Source of the DNA: Tachypleus tridentatus
Taxonomy: Eukaryota > Arthropoda > Merostomata > Xiphosura > Limulidae
Reading direction: 5' to 3'
NCBI RefSeq assembly: GCF_004210375.1
Contig: NC_134834.1
Coordinates: 161,777,290-161,841,289, forward strand
Length of the DNA: 64,000 nt
Below the pieces are notes generated by a model. The model did not search any database and was not told the origin of the DNA. It saw nothing but the letters and a program-made list of their open reading frames with translations. The position numbers and the translations under genes were made by a program. Positions 47,501 through 62,500 of this stretch are shown here, in pieces (the first letter of the stretch is position 1; each line of letters begins with the position of its first letter).

Positions 47501-50500
47501 AATAACAATGACACAGTTATACATTTCTTTAGTACCGATCACAATATTCAGTTTTACTTACCCAGTGCTTGTGACAACACCAGATTCACTGTCAATTTTA
47601 AATAATGACAGTGTTTCATTACTTAGAGAGTATGTAATCTTGCTGTTCATATGTTCATCACGATCCTGAGCATGGATGACAAGAACTGTAGTATTGATTG
47701 GTGAATCCTCGGATAAGGTGGATCTATACTCACTCTGTTCAAACTGTGGACTATTATCATTTTGATCAAGAACTACTATGGTTATGTTACATGATCCTGA
47801 CCGGGAAGGTTGGCCTCGATCTCTAGCAGTGATTATAATACTGTAGAGTGCAATCTGTTCTCGATCAAGGGGTCCACTTGAAAGCTCTCCAGAGTAAGGG
47901 TCAATGCTGAACTTACTTCCAACATTTCCACCTTAATAAAAATGTTCACAAGTTATATTAGCATCTTGGAAATTACTTTCAATATCAGTTATTGTTGAGA
48001 AACAATGAAAAACAGACTTATATGAAAGTTTATATAAAATATTATGGCATGTATCCTACTGAAAGTGAGTTAAATAATAACAGTGATTCATATGATTATA
48101 TCAATATAACATTGATTCAAATTAAGTTGCAGCTTATATGAAGAATAAATGCATACAAGAAGTGAAAAACCTTCAACTCAATTGCAAGTACAATATTGGA
48201 GAAGAATAAATTATACATATAGTACTGTGCAAAAGTCTTATAACAGAGTCAAAAATTAGATTTCAGGCAATTTTTTAAGAATAGAGGAAGTTAAATCACA
48301 TGTAAAACATCAAAATTTTATTAATCTTCATATTTAATACAACAGAACTCAGTGTAAGTACTTGAGTTCAGCAAACAGTTTATACTTTGGGTCTCTCTTT
48401 TGCTTTAATAACTGTAGACAGTATTTCAGGCATTGTTGCAACATATTTAATCAAAGCGCCCTTCGGGATTTTATTCCAAATGTCTCTAATACACTCCCAT
48501 GTAGTTTATTTGGAAGTAACTTTTGACTTTCCAAATTTTGATTTATCAAATCCCAGATTTGTTCAACTGGGTTGAGATCAGGCCTCTGTTGGACCATTGC
48601 ATCATTTGAATGACTTCAGCAACTTCTTTTTCAGAGCTAAGTAATGTCTGCATGTCTTTACCAATAATACACAAACCACTTGGTATACCATGAAGGATCA
48701 TTTTCTGATCATACTTGTACTAGTCCATTATTCCATCTCTTGTTACCTCAGCAGAAAAACACCCCCAAATCATCATACTACCTTCCCCATACTTTATGGT
48801 ACGTTCTATGAATTGAGATAAGTATCTTTCATCTTTCTTCTGCCAGACATACAATCTCCTGACCCAAATACCAATGGCAGAAAACAGTCCCTTTACATTG
48901 AAAAACATCCCTAGAGGAAGAGTGAATAGAACAAGCTAAAATATAAGCAACCTGCTGGGACAAACCAGATCTAGCTAGGGCCCAGAAAGGTGCAAAGATA
49001 GAGGATACAAATGGATGGATGAAACACTGATGACTGAGACTGATACAGAAGGGATGGAGTACAAGAACTGAAAGTACCACCAAATGAAATCAAATAGGAG
49101 AAGGTTGTGCCTGACTGAGATGGGTGTTGAAAAAGACACTTGAAAGGACAAGATACTGGATAGGTATAGGGAATGACTTTTTCAATATGATTAACCAATC
49201 CACACAAGCTGTCTCTAAACTAGAAGGCAAGCATGACAGGCAGACCTTTGTTCATAACAAGCTAACAGAAACCAGTCTTTCATGTAATGATGGAAGTGCA
49301 ACTGCTGAGCATGGAAATGTTGGCTAAAAGCTGTAACCACCCAATGAAAAACATGCAGAACTGAAGCAAGCCTCAAGAGCAAGATGTAAAATTGATAAAC
49401 TACTCATGATGAGTGAAGGGAAAATAGTTTCTCACCTCATGAGCTATCAGGACATACAGGTAAGCATTCACATCTTCTACCTTGGTCGTCCACAAACCAA
49501 GAGAAATAACTCACCTGAGGGTGAGAAAAGATTCCATCGTAAATTGGGGTAGAACCAAAGATTGATTGAGATGAAATAAATCAATCACAAATTGCCAGTT
49601 CCTGGTTTTCATGGGTACCCAAACAGCCTGGAATGAAAACTTGGAGAAAGATAATTGACAAGTTTTACGACTTGCTGGAAGAGAAGATCTTGTACCTCCT
49701 ATGAAATTGATTGGTTGTAAGATCCTGAGGAATGGAAAAAAAAACAACATTTATCTGAGATAACAAAGGAAATAAAATAAAATGGTTGACAAGTCCCTCA
49801 GATAATACCCAAATAACCCATAGATATCTAAGGAAAAGTCACCACTGGGGAACAAAACTGGTCAAGCAAACCTCCTCTAGACTGGAAACCAGTAGATAGT
49901 CACCAGTACTGTTGGCAATGAGAAATCATGTCTAAAAAAGCCATATTAGGCCTAACTGATTCTGCAGTAGGAGCATAGGAAGACATGGCAGGTGGAGGAA
50001 ACTTTGTTAAAATCCTCAATTGCTCACACAGGTTTGACATGTTCAGAAAGAACAGGGGCAAAATAAGGAGAAGGAGACTGGCTCATATAAATGAAATAAA
50101 TCAATCACAAATTGCCAGTTCCTGGTTTTCATGGGTACCCAAACAGCCTGGAATAAAAACTTGGAGAAAGATAATTGACAAGTTTTACGACTTGCTGGAA
50201 GAGAAGATCTTGTACCTCCTATGAAATTGATTGGTTGTAAGATCCTGAGGAATGGAAAAAACAAACATTTATCTGAGATAACAAAGGAAATAAAATAAAA
50301 TGGTTGACAAGTCCCTCAGATAATACCCAAATAACCCATAGATATCTAAGGAAAAGTCACCACTGGGGAACAAAACTGGTCAAGCAAACCTCCTCTAGAC
50401 TGGAAACCAGTAGATAGTCACCAGTACTGTTGGCAATGAGAAATCATGTCTAAAAAAGCCATATTAGGCCTAACTGATTCTGCAGTAGGAGCATAGGAAG

Positions 50501-53500
50501 ACATGGCAGGTGGAGGAAACTTTGTTAAAATCCTCAATTGCTCACACAGGTTTGACATGTTCAGAAAGAACAGGGGCAAAATAAGGAGAAGGAGACTGGC
50601 TCATATAAATGAAATAAATCAATCACAAATTGCCAGTTCCTGGTTTTCATGGGTACCCAAACAGCCTGGAATAAAAACTTGGAGAAAGATAATTGACAAG
50701 TTTTACGACTTGCTGGAAGAGAAGATCTTGTACCTCCTATGAAATTGATTGGTTGTAAGATCCTGAGGAATGGAAAAAAAACAAACATTTATCTGAGATA
50801 ACAAAGGAAATAAAATAAAATGGTTGACAAGTCCCTCAGATAATACCCAAATAACCCATAGATATCTAAGGAAAAGTCACCACTGGGGAACAAAACTGGT
50901 CAAGCAAACCTCCTCTAGACTGGAAACCAGTAGATAGTCACCAGTACTGTTGGCAATGAGAAATCATGTCTAAAAAAGCCATATTAGGCCTAACTGATTC
51001 TGCAGTTGGAGCATAGGAAGACATGGCAGGTGGAGGAAACTTTGTTAAAATCCTCAATTGCTCACACAGGTTTGACATGTTCAGAAAGAACAGGGGCAAA
51101 ATAAGGAGAAGGAGACTGGCTCATATAACAATAAATCTCATGGCAGATGATAGTCAGTATGTCCAAAGGTGAGTCACCCCACCTGTAACCTAAGTAAGCT
51201 TGCTAGAAGAAGGTACTATCTGTAAAATGGTAACATGAACTTCTGAATTAATTGTGTAGAAATGAATGAAAATCAAATAATCGTTTGATGATGAGAGGAA
51301 AAAGTGACAAACTGGAAAAATAAGTTATCTGAAAACTTGTTAGATGTTGAGAAACAAAAAGTAATCTACTTTAGAAAAATAAATAAAATCACGACATTGA
51401 ATAAATTTGAAGGACACTACAAAAATGTCTCGACACAAGTACTGCTATATGAAAAACGACAGTTTGCTAAAACTGAACAGAGAAAGTTACATACATTAGG
51501 AGTGTCACTCTTATAGGTGAGGGATTGAACCAGTTTATTGTAAGATACAGGGGAACTGGAAGCTTGTGGAATGAAAAAATATTTTTACATATATAAAGCA
51601 GCATTGAATGAAAATAGCTATTTATATAAGAAGATGTAATAAACCACATCAAAAGTATACTGTCTGCTATAAAATAAAGCAACTGCTATTCCTTACAATT
51701 TCAACATATATTACACTATCATAAATACTTTGTGAACATTCAAACATACTTTACCAAATTCAATAGAATTTCTTTACAACACAATTATATACCATTATTG
51801 TCAAAAGTAAACTTATGTACACTCTGATACCATCAGTTTGTCTTGGACAATAAACAAAAGATTATCTCAGACTATATCTTATAGTTAAACTGTTCTTATA
51901 ATTAGCTATTTCTTTCAAATTACAACTTGCTGTTTCACCAGGTCTTTTGAATAAGAGTATACCAATGCGAGAAAATAATGATGTTGAAATTAATACATTA
52001 TATAAGTGTTAAAAATCATTACTGTAATTCTGTTGTGTTGAAACATAAGTTAAAATTGATAAAAGTTGCATTTCATCCAGTTCACAATGTAACAGTTCTT
52101 GTTAAATATTTTGCTAATATGAATATCATTCCAACTTCTACTATGTCTGTAGAATCCCAGCAGGCCTAAGGAGATCTGATATTGAACAAAAAGCCTCTTT
52201 GCCTCTGGGTTATAGCAGATATAGCATGATTGATATTATAAATTCTTCTTAACTTTCAAACAGAAGTTTTTATTAATTCTAATATTTTTATTGTTTTCTA
52301 AACACAAGACAATGAGTTAAATGAAAAAGACAAATGCTTTAATGAATCATTTTTATTAAAATGTGATATTTAGATAGTGTAGTTTTAACACCTAACAGAG
52401 ATTCTTTATATAACATTTTGTACCTGTTATTGTGTAAGTGACTTCAGCATTTTGACCAGCATCCAAATCACTTGCTACAACTGTATGTACAACACTATGT
52501 TCACTGTTCTCTGGAACTTCTAATGGATAACAAGAACCAGTAAAAATAGGAGCATGATCGTTGACATCCAGAAGCTCTACCTCAACAGTTGTGGTATTGT
52601 AATGCTCAGGAAAAGCCCCATCTTTGACATAAACTGTTATAAAATATTGTGATTTTTCTTCCCGATCCAGAAGAGCTTTTGTAAAAATTTTACCTGTTTG
52701 ACTTTCAATGGTAAATTTGTCATTGGCTATTCCCATAGGAATAACATATGTCAAATTACCATTTATACCTGTAATAAAAAAATATTATATTTTGCATTCA
52801 AAGTACTTCATAAATCATATGACACATTACTGTTTTAAATAAGGCCAAATCACATTTTAGTTAAAGAATACTTGAAAAAAAGCATAAAATCATTTAACAA
52901 ATTTATAACACTGACAAAATCATAATTTCCAAACAAAAAAACTGAATAGAAGAACAAAGTATCAAATATTAGTTAAATTAAATAGTGAAAAAGAGCTAAT
53001 TCTCTGCAAGATCCAAAACCTTCTGGCATCTAGTAGATGTACAAAACAAATAAATAAATCTTAGTGGAGCTATACTTATTTGAAGAGTTTCTTCAATATT
53101 TTTCCCTTTTATGATTAATTATTTAAAAACAATTATAAGAAGATTTTTAGTCTGTTTATAGGACCTATAAGACAAAAAAATTATTTATCAATATTAATTA
53201 AGCTTAAATTAATCAACTATTCCAAAGTCACTGAGTATCACAATTATCAAAATTAAAAAACAACTAAGATCTCCTTTTAAAAGGGTTAAGTTTCAGGGTC
53301 TAAAACAAAACATGACATGCAATCTTCAACATATCTAATGAGATTAGAATGAAAAACTTTGATATAACTTTTACAATTAATTTAGATATATATAACAAGA
53401 GAATTATCAGAAATTTTCTAAATTAACAGCAGTGGTATAACTTTGTTTTCAAAGTGGGGATGGAAACAACTTATGTTGGTGGGGTATGCATGAGGTTATT

Positions 53501-56500
53501 CTGTTGAAATAAAAGGTATTACATCCATTTCTCATGAAAACTACAGCTATGATTACTACTAATGCCCCTAAATAAGTAATAATAGTAGAATAAAAGTGTT
53601 AGCCACCTAAATCTTTGTCAACAGCATGGACTTTAGTGACAAATGTTCCACTTCTAGAATTTTCTGAAATGTTGGCCTTATACACATGCTGTTCAAATGT
53701 TGGTGAATTGTCATTCACATCTTGCACATGAATTTTTAAGAGTTTAAATGTTGAGCGAGGAGGTTTTCCGTGATCACTAGCTGTTATATTCAATTCAAAA
53801 AAATTACTATCTTCACGATCCAGTGAAAAAGCTATGGATAAGAGACCTGGGGAAGAAAAAAAAAAAGATATACCTGTATATCTTTAAGTTTTCATATATT
53901 ATTCTAGCACTTAAAAACATTGTTAAGCATAACAACAACAGTGAAAGAAAAACTATGGCAAACTTTCAATTAACCCAGGATTTTCCTATTCATTAAGGCA
54001 ACAGAATTAATATTTCAGGAAACACTGTAGAAGCAATATATGTAACACAATCATGGAAATATATACATATATATATAGCTAATATTATGTGATAAGACCT
54101 TCCTGTTTGTTGAAAAAGAACTAAACACAGATGAGAATTATGACCTAAAACTTATTATTATGTTGAATTGCCAATTAACATATATTTGACATAAAGATGT
54201 AGTAAAGATATGTATGTGTGAGAACTCGTTAAGCACTAATTTTTTTAGATTATTTGATAAATGTATTATATATAAATAACTAATCTCACTATTTATCTAT
54301 CAGACAGTAAATTCAGTTTCTAGGTACCAGTAACATTTTACACAAACACAGTGAAATGGTAAATCTGACAGTAAACTCTAAATTAATGAAACATTCTCAA
54401 CACAGATTATCTATTGCAAAAAGTATTTACTCAACCTACATATTAAAGTAAACATTAACAATAACACATGTTTATAATTATTAAGATTTCATAGGAGTTT
54501 TAAGAATAATAAACCAATTTTACCTTCAATCAACTATCAGTTTTATTCTGTCTAAAAATATTTATCCAATCATTTTAATTAATTTAGTGTAACTTTAAAC
54601 TATCAACCTATATTTTAAAGATATTGTTCTTTTCCTTTATTTAATGTGCTTATCATCTTATATTTACATTTGTGCTTTTACTTTTATATTATTCATATGC
54701 ATATGTGCACATTATACATATAACGTTTTAACAAAGTGTGTAACCACATTTCCATAATACACTTTAAGTATTTGAAATTATAAATTAACAGTTTGTTATA
54801 CTTTCTATATACCCATAATTGATTTTATTTGAAAATAAATAAACATGGCTGTTTCTGAAATGTAAATACGTTCACCAGAACACAGTATTTACGTTTTCTG
54901 TGCCTGATACAAGCTAACAAATGAATTAACACTTTTATTTTAATATATACTCTGTTATTATTGAAATTATAATAATAGAAAAGCATTTTATTGACATTGG
55001 AAAATATTATAAACAAAGTTTAGTGTATTCAGATTCTGCTGTAATTCATTGTACCTCAAATGTTTCCAACAAAATAAGATACCCGTGTTTTAAAATGAAA
55101 CCTTTTGCTTTATTAGTTAACTTTTATTCAAAATCCAAAAAATCTGATCTTTTGTATGATAATGAAAAAATCCAATGGAATAAAACACAAGAGTAGTAGT
55201 TTTAATCTCTAGATAATAACAAGTCCAATAGATTAGGCTCAAAAGGTGTACACATGAAATTAAGACTTGCATGCGAAATGGAAAACACGTATTAAACATT
55301 AAAAGAATATGTGTGAAAATTATCTAAATATACAAAGAAAGATATATTAATTTGACAAAAATGTAAATATCTGTATAGCTCTTAAAGTACATGAGTAAAC
55401 TTTGTTTCTTTCTAGCATTTTTTTCTTGTACAAAATACACTGTTCACAGATAGAAAAGGTTTTTTTATGTTAAAGTAAAGCAAAACATTTTATCTGCTTT
55501 AATTTTATCAAATGCAAAATTCCTTGGATTTTTGTCAACTGCACTTAATGTTTTTCTTTTTATTCATTTTTTCAAGACACAGTAGTTTGAGTTTCTCTTG
55601 ATTCTAAGAATTATGACTGCTTTAATGTGGGAAACATAATCCCTGGTTGTTGCAAAATTAATTTTCAAATACAGCTAAGATAAAGTAAAACTGATAATTT
55701 TATTGTTGTGTTTTACAAATCTGTGTATTAAAGTTTTACCCCATGGTTTAGCAAAACTATTCTTGGATAAAATAACATTCAAAATTGTGAACAAATTACC
55801 ATTATTTTAAATAAAATGAATATTATATATATTAATGTCATATTATATATAGAAATATATATAATAAATGCTTTCTCATTCACTTACATATTTAAAATTT
55901 ATTCTATTTCCAGGTAGTCCACAATGGCTTAAAATAACCAGTCATTTTAGTAAGAGAGAAAGAAACTTTCTTTCTGCACAAAATAAATTTTTATTTTAAT
56001 GACAAGTAAAAATGTGTATCATGCCACACTTTATTTAAAACATTATTTGTTTTTGGTCTAAGTATGTCCAAAAGTTTTGTTTATTTTGTGTTCAAATTTT
56101 AAGACAAACAGAATGTTAATGGAATATACATTAAGTTTCAAATCCATAGGTTAAAAGAATTTTAAAACGATTTTCAACTTTACTCACACTACTGGAATAT
56201 ACTTCAAGAAAAGACCCGGCATGGCCAGGTGGTTAAAGCACTTGACTCGTAATCGAAGATTTTTGAGTTCAAATCTCAATCACACCAAACATGCTCACTC
56301 TTTTAACTGTGGGGGCATTATAATGTGACACAATCCCACTATTTGTTGGTAAAAGAGTAGCCCAAGAATTGATGGAGGGTGGTGATGGCTAGCTGCCTTC
56401 CCTCTAGTCTTACACTGCTAAATTAGGGATTGTTAGTGCAGATAGCCCTCAAGTAGCTTTGCATGAAATTCAAAACAAACCAAGCCAAACTTTGAGAAAA

Positions 56501-59500
56501 GCTGATATTTGAACTGTATATTTAAATAAGTGTATTATATTTATTATACTGTTATATTTTCACAACTAAATATAATCAGTGATGATGGGAAAACCCACTT
56601 GTAGAGAAAATATATATGTAAAAACGGCTGCTTTGGGTTGAGAAAATATTTTTATGCAGAGGAGCGAACAACATTTCAACCTTCTTCGGTCATTGTCAGG
56701 TTCACAAAAAAAAGAAAGTTACCTCTTTTAGCAAGAGAGAAAAACCTTTTTAACTGCACAAAATAAATTTTTATTTTAATGACAAGTAAAAGTTACCTTT
56801 TTCTTTCTTTGTGAACCTGACGATGACTGAAGAAGGTCAAAATGTTGTTTGCTCCTCTGCATGAAATAATTTTCTCAACCCAAACCAGCCATTTTTACAT
56901 ATATATTTTTCACAACTAAACTTGTACGAAATAGCATAGGAAAAGGAATGGATGAAGTACTGAATGACATTATTAACTTACCTATAATGATCCAACCTAA
57001 AAAATTTATGTAATTTATTTCATAACACAAATATTATATAAAAATACCTAACATATAAAAATCAACTGAGATAGAGCTTAACAAAAAATATTTACCTGTT
57101 TCACGGTCCAGAGCAAAGTGGCCTTTTTCATTGCCTTTACTAATGGTGTATGAAACATGACCATTATCACGAGCATCTTTATCTGTAGCTATTATGTGAA
57201 GCAAAGGAAAATCAACAGGTTCATCCTCCATCACTTCAATTTGATTTCTTGTCTGAAACACAGGGCTGTTATCATTCTCATCTTCAATAATCACTTTACA
57301 AGTTACACTGGTGGCTCGACGATGTTCAACCTTCTTTGCTTGGTCAGTTGCAGTAACAACAATCGTGTACTCAGAGAACTCTTCATAATCTAATGTATGT
57401 GTTAATGTCAGCTCTCCTGTATTTTGGTCAATTTTAAAAACACTAGCCGGTGACTGATGTGTGACAGCATATTTTAAGAGACTATTTACTCCACTGTCAT
57501 TGTCAGTAGCAGTAAACTTCCAGACATTTGAGCTAGGTTCAGTGCTCTCAGGTATGGAGAAGATGATAGGATCAGCTTCAAACACTGGAGCACAGTCATT
57601 AACATCTTCAATATCTACTTTCACACTTATCACACTGCTACGGGGATTAGTGGTACTGCTATCCAAGGCCTTTACTTGCAAGATATATTCAGGTGTCATC
57701 TCATAGTCAACCTCTCTCACTGTGAACAAGCTGCCAGAGGTTTTATCAATATCAAAAACTCCATACAGGTTTCCTCCGAGAATAGAGTATGTGATCCGTC
57801 CATTTTCTCCACCATCTTGATCCACTGCCTGCACCAATCCAACTTCTTCACCAACTTTAAACCCTTCAGCAATACGAAAAGTGAAGCTTGATGTGGGAAA
57901 AATTGGTTGATTGTCATTAAGATCTAGAACCTTTATTTTTAGTTGAAGAAAGGTCTCATGTTGGGGCAGACCATGATCACGAGCAACAACAGTTAAGAGA
58001 TAAGCCTGTTGATCTTCATGATCTAATACACGTTTGGTTGTGATACTTCCTTGTGTCTTGTGAATAGAAAATACAGAAGAACCATCATTCTTCTCTGTTC
58101 CTATAGAAGTAGAACAAATTTATAAGATTTTTTTTGTTACACAAGTTATATGTTGTTTTGTAAAATAAATACAAGAATTACATGTAAATTACGAAAAGAA
58201 AGTCTAAGAAAACAACATCTTACAATATATTTAAACAATTACTTGCTTCTTAGTTGCTTTTTATATTGCTAAACTATGCAGTAATTTCTTTCCAAAATTT
58301 AATCAAAATGCATCTCACAAGGTGATACAATGTAACATAAAGTAACACCAAATACTTTATTAAAATATTACAGTAGGTTTTATTATTTCACAATAGACTT
58401 AACTTCAAAGTGAATAATTGGAATGAATTCTTAATAGATGAATCTTTTTAACATACCATGTCATGTATTTTCTATGCTAAGTAAGAACACTTATAGAACT
58501 TACAAACTGGAATCACAAACACACACACACACACACAAAATGTCTGGTGAATGCCTTACTTTTATTATTTCTGTTTTAGAGATGTTTCATGTACCTGTAA
58601 ATCAGTTAACTACAAAGAAAAGAACAAGTTTAGGCAATGTTGAATAAGTACTTTTTACGATTCTTTAAGAATCCAGTGGAATTTATCTACCTGGTACAAT
58701 ATCATAAACAACAGAAGAGTTTTCTCCCTCATCTGCATCTACTGCATGGACATGAACAGTCTCAGTTCCTTTTGGTTGTTCCTCCCTCACTTCTATTACT
58801 GTATCAGTGGGTTCCACAAATACAGGGGAATTGTCATTGACATCAGTCACTTGAACTTGTACCATGGCTTGACTTGATCGGGATGGTGTACCTTGGTCTC
58901 GCACTTCAATGCTCAGTTCATAAACAGGCTGCTTTTCTCTGTCTAAAGTGTGTTTTGTGTAGAGTTCACCTAGTGGAAATAGTAACCAAAAATACAATAG
59001 TTAACTTGTTGTTTTTTTTAATTTATATAATAAAGAGTGTGACATACTTGTGTGCATAGTATATACTACATAATAGTCAGCTAATTCACAACACATACCC
59101 AGGTTTACTAATATATTAATAATCTTTAATAAGCAACAATTGAAATCTGAAATTTTAGCTTATACAAGAGGCTGAGTACGTTACCCTTAAAAGACTTTAA
59201 ATATCATAATCATTAAATCATGTGATAACCACAGGCTATATAAAACTGCAGTGGAACATAATATAATGTAAATATGTTTATTTTGATACTGTTTGTTGTT
59301 CTGGAGGTAGTTTGATGCCACTGAAAATTAACAACTTTTGAGACAAGTATGTAATAGCTTTTTCCAATATAAGATATTCATTCACTTGGATCATGGAATT
59401 TACAACTTCAAAAATGAGGCTATACCTTGTACTCAATGGCACTGGAGGACAAAGGAGTATGAATCAGCTTTAGGAATCATGTCTAAAAATAATCCTGTAA

Positions 59501-62500
59501 AAATTTATATGGCAGCTATGGTAAACAAAGGACGGTATCTTGTAAAGAGTGAGAATTCACCAATACAAAGGTTAGTGGCAAAAGTCATCTATATAAAACA
59601 AGCCACAGTACATAATGCAATCAAGAAAGATTTCTGTCTAAACACAAGATGAACAAGATATGGGTTCATCAAGATAAGGCTTCCAGTCATACCTCCTATT
59701 CAACCATCACATACCACAAGTAGATAAGAGAATGAAATAATATCTGTGTCATTCTTTACAAAGACATATTGGTCAAGTCACCAGCATGTATAGATTTATG
59801 TGTGAATATAGACTGTTTAAATGAGTACTAGAAAACCATCAACCTTCAAAACTAGATAACTTATGGAAAATATAGAAGGAGAGAGAGTGTGTGCTTTGGA
59901 TATGAAAGCCTTAAGATTGAGCCTTTTGCAATGGGAATTATGCTGTAGGACTATTGTCAAGATGCAAAATCATCATAAAGAGCATAATTAGTGGTGAAAA
60001 AATGGACTTTAACTACATGGAGAGTTTCCAAAATGATTTCAGTAGAAACTTCTGTGTTTGCTATTTAATTTTTACAAAAAAATGTTAACATCTAAGTGAA
60101 TATAAAATTAAGTCATGTTTATATTTTTCCAATAGCATGATACTGTGAGTAATTATTACACAGGTTTTCAAAACAATAATTGATTCAACAATTTATGCAC
60201 TGAACAAAAATATGCTGCTTCTGTGATGAGTGACTATAACAAGCATACCTGTGATAGGGTTAATCTGAAATGTAGTGTTGGAGCTTAAGAGGCTGTATCG
60301 TAATGATGCATTATTTCCAAGATCCTTGTCAGTGGCAGATACAGTTCCTACAAGTCTCCCTTTTTCAGTATTTTCTTCTACTTTAAAAATAAAATTTTTC
60401 TGAATAAATTCTGGATTATTGTCATTGTCATCCAGAACATGTAGAAACACTGTAGTACTTGCTGTTTGTGAAGGACTGCCATTATCCACAGCAAAAATAC
60501 TTAGTGTGTATTGGTCACGTTCCTCACGGTCCAGCATTTCTCTTAGATACAGAAACCCACTGTTTGGAAAAATTCCAAACTTGTCACTGAGCTTACTACT
60601 GTTTAGTTTGTAAGTTAGCCGAGCATTATTTCCAGTGTCTTTATCTGCTGCAGTAACTTGCAGAAATTGAGAGTTCACTGGCAATGACTCTAAAATGTTT
60701 ACGTTATATTCTGTTTTTATAAAAACAGGTGGATTGTCATTAACATCCTGAACTTCAACTGTCAAAGTCATGGTGGAAGAAAGTGGGGGTACTCCTCCAT
60801 CAGTAGCTCGAACCATTAAAACATACTGCTGTTTCTTTTCATAGTCTAGGTTATGATAAACCATGATGCTTCCACTGTCTCTATCAATGCTGAATACATC
60901 ATGTGGCTCTTGCACTAGTTGATAATGAACAGCTCCATTCTTGCTGCTGTCCAAATCTTCAGCATGTGTCACATAAATAGGTGCCTGTAACTCTGTGCTT
61001 TCTGGCACACTGATTGTCAAAGATGTGCTTTCAAAATAAGGAGCATTGTCATTTACATCCCAAATTTCAATTTTCACCTACAAGAATTTTGAAAGAAACA
61101 ATCTTTGATTAACAGTGCACTTTTTAATTAAAGATATATAAATAAATCTCAAGTCTTCACAAATATAAAAATTACTGATATTATTAAAATCTAGGAATTT
61201 TGTTAAACAACCCTAAAGAATGAAACAATACATACATCTACACAGATGTGTAAATTGTTTAAATGGGTACTAGAAAACCAGCATCCTCCAAAACTAGATA
61301 TTTTATGAAAAATATAGAGGTAAAGAAAGTGTGCACTTTGCAATATCAAGGTCACAGTTGAGGGTTCAACTTTTCACCCTTAATATTCTAAAAAAACTTT
61401 GTTTTCAAAATTAACTCTTGATTTTTTAAATTAATTGCATTAATTGTTGTAGAAGAAAAGGTTCAGTGTTTTTTGTTCCCATTCACTACCAACTTACTTT
61501 ATTATTAAATTCTAAAACAAGGAACTTTGGACTAACACTCAAGAAATACATATTTGAAAAAAGCAAAACTGATGCTACTAAAAGCACTTAAATTTAACAG
61601 AAATCACTTCATATTAAACATGTTTCTATAATGAAAAACAGCATGAAAAAATAAACACTACTGTGCCAAACATTTACCTACTTGTTGAAAAAGTAAAACA
61701 AGAAATTTTCAAGTTTTGTACTATGTAAATTTTTTAAATACATTTATAGACAAATAAATTCAAAACATTATTTCTGAAGAAGTTCCTTACCAGAAATAAT
61801 TAATATTCTTTCATTATTTACCCTAATTATAGAACCTTGATCTAATGATTATGTTCATTGTTTTACTTTTTCATCTTGCAAGCTTTTTAATGCACATTTA
61901 CCATTACTGCTATGCAGCCACATAAAAAAAAATTCTGTAACTTAAAATCATCCTGTTCTTATAATGCTCAATAATTCTCTTGATCTTTAAGTTCCAAAAT
62001 CACAGAACTGCCCACATTTATATACATTCTAGAACATGTTCCTAAGAAGAAATTGGAACTAAAATGCAATTTCAAAAATACCAACTTTTGAAGAATGTTT
62101 ATTTAGGAACAACATAAAGATAATAACCAAGTGTGGTGACAAACATTTTTTTCTGGAAATATTATGAGAATTTTTTAAAAAATTAATATTTTTATTTAGA
62201 AAAACAAACAAAAGATACATTATTTTGGTAATGTAAGATTTACTGACTTGTGTATGACCATATGATGGAGGATGTCCACTTGTTGCTTGGACATTCAGCA
62301 GCAAAACTGGATGAGTTTCATGGTCAATGCTCCCTCTGGTAGCAATTGATCCTGAAACAGGATTAATTGTGAAGTAGCCCTCAGGATCTCCAGAATAGAT
62401 GGAGTATCTGATCCCTTCACTATCTAAAATTGAAAAATGTTAAAAAGAGTTAAATTTTAAACAGTATTTACACTTGTATCAAGCCAAAATTTCTGTTTTT

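Noticed and set aside
49985-50742. Two identical 79-residue plus-strand frames
   Set aside because: They are antisense readings of the tandem DIRS-derived units.
57157-57891. Plus-strand frames over the large dachsous exon
   Set aside because: Antisense shadows of the EC repeats.
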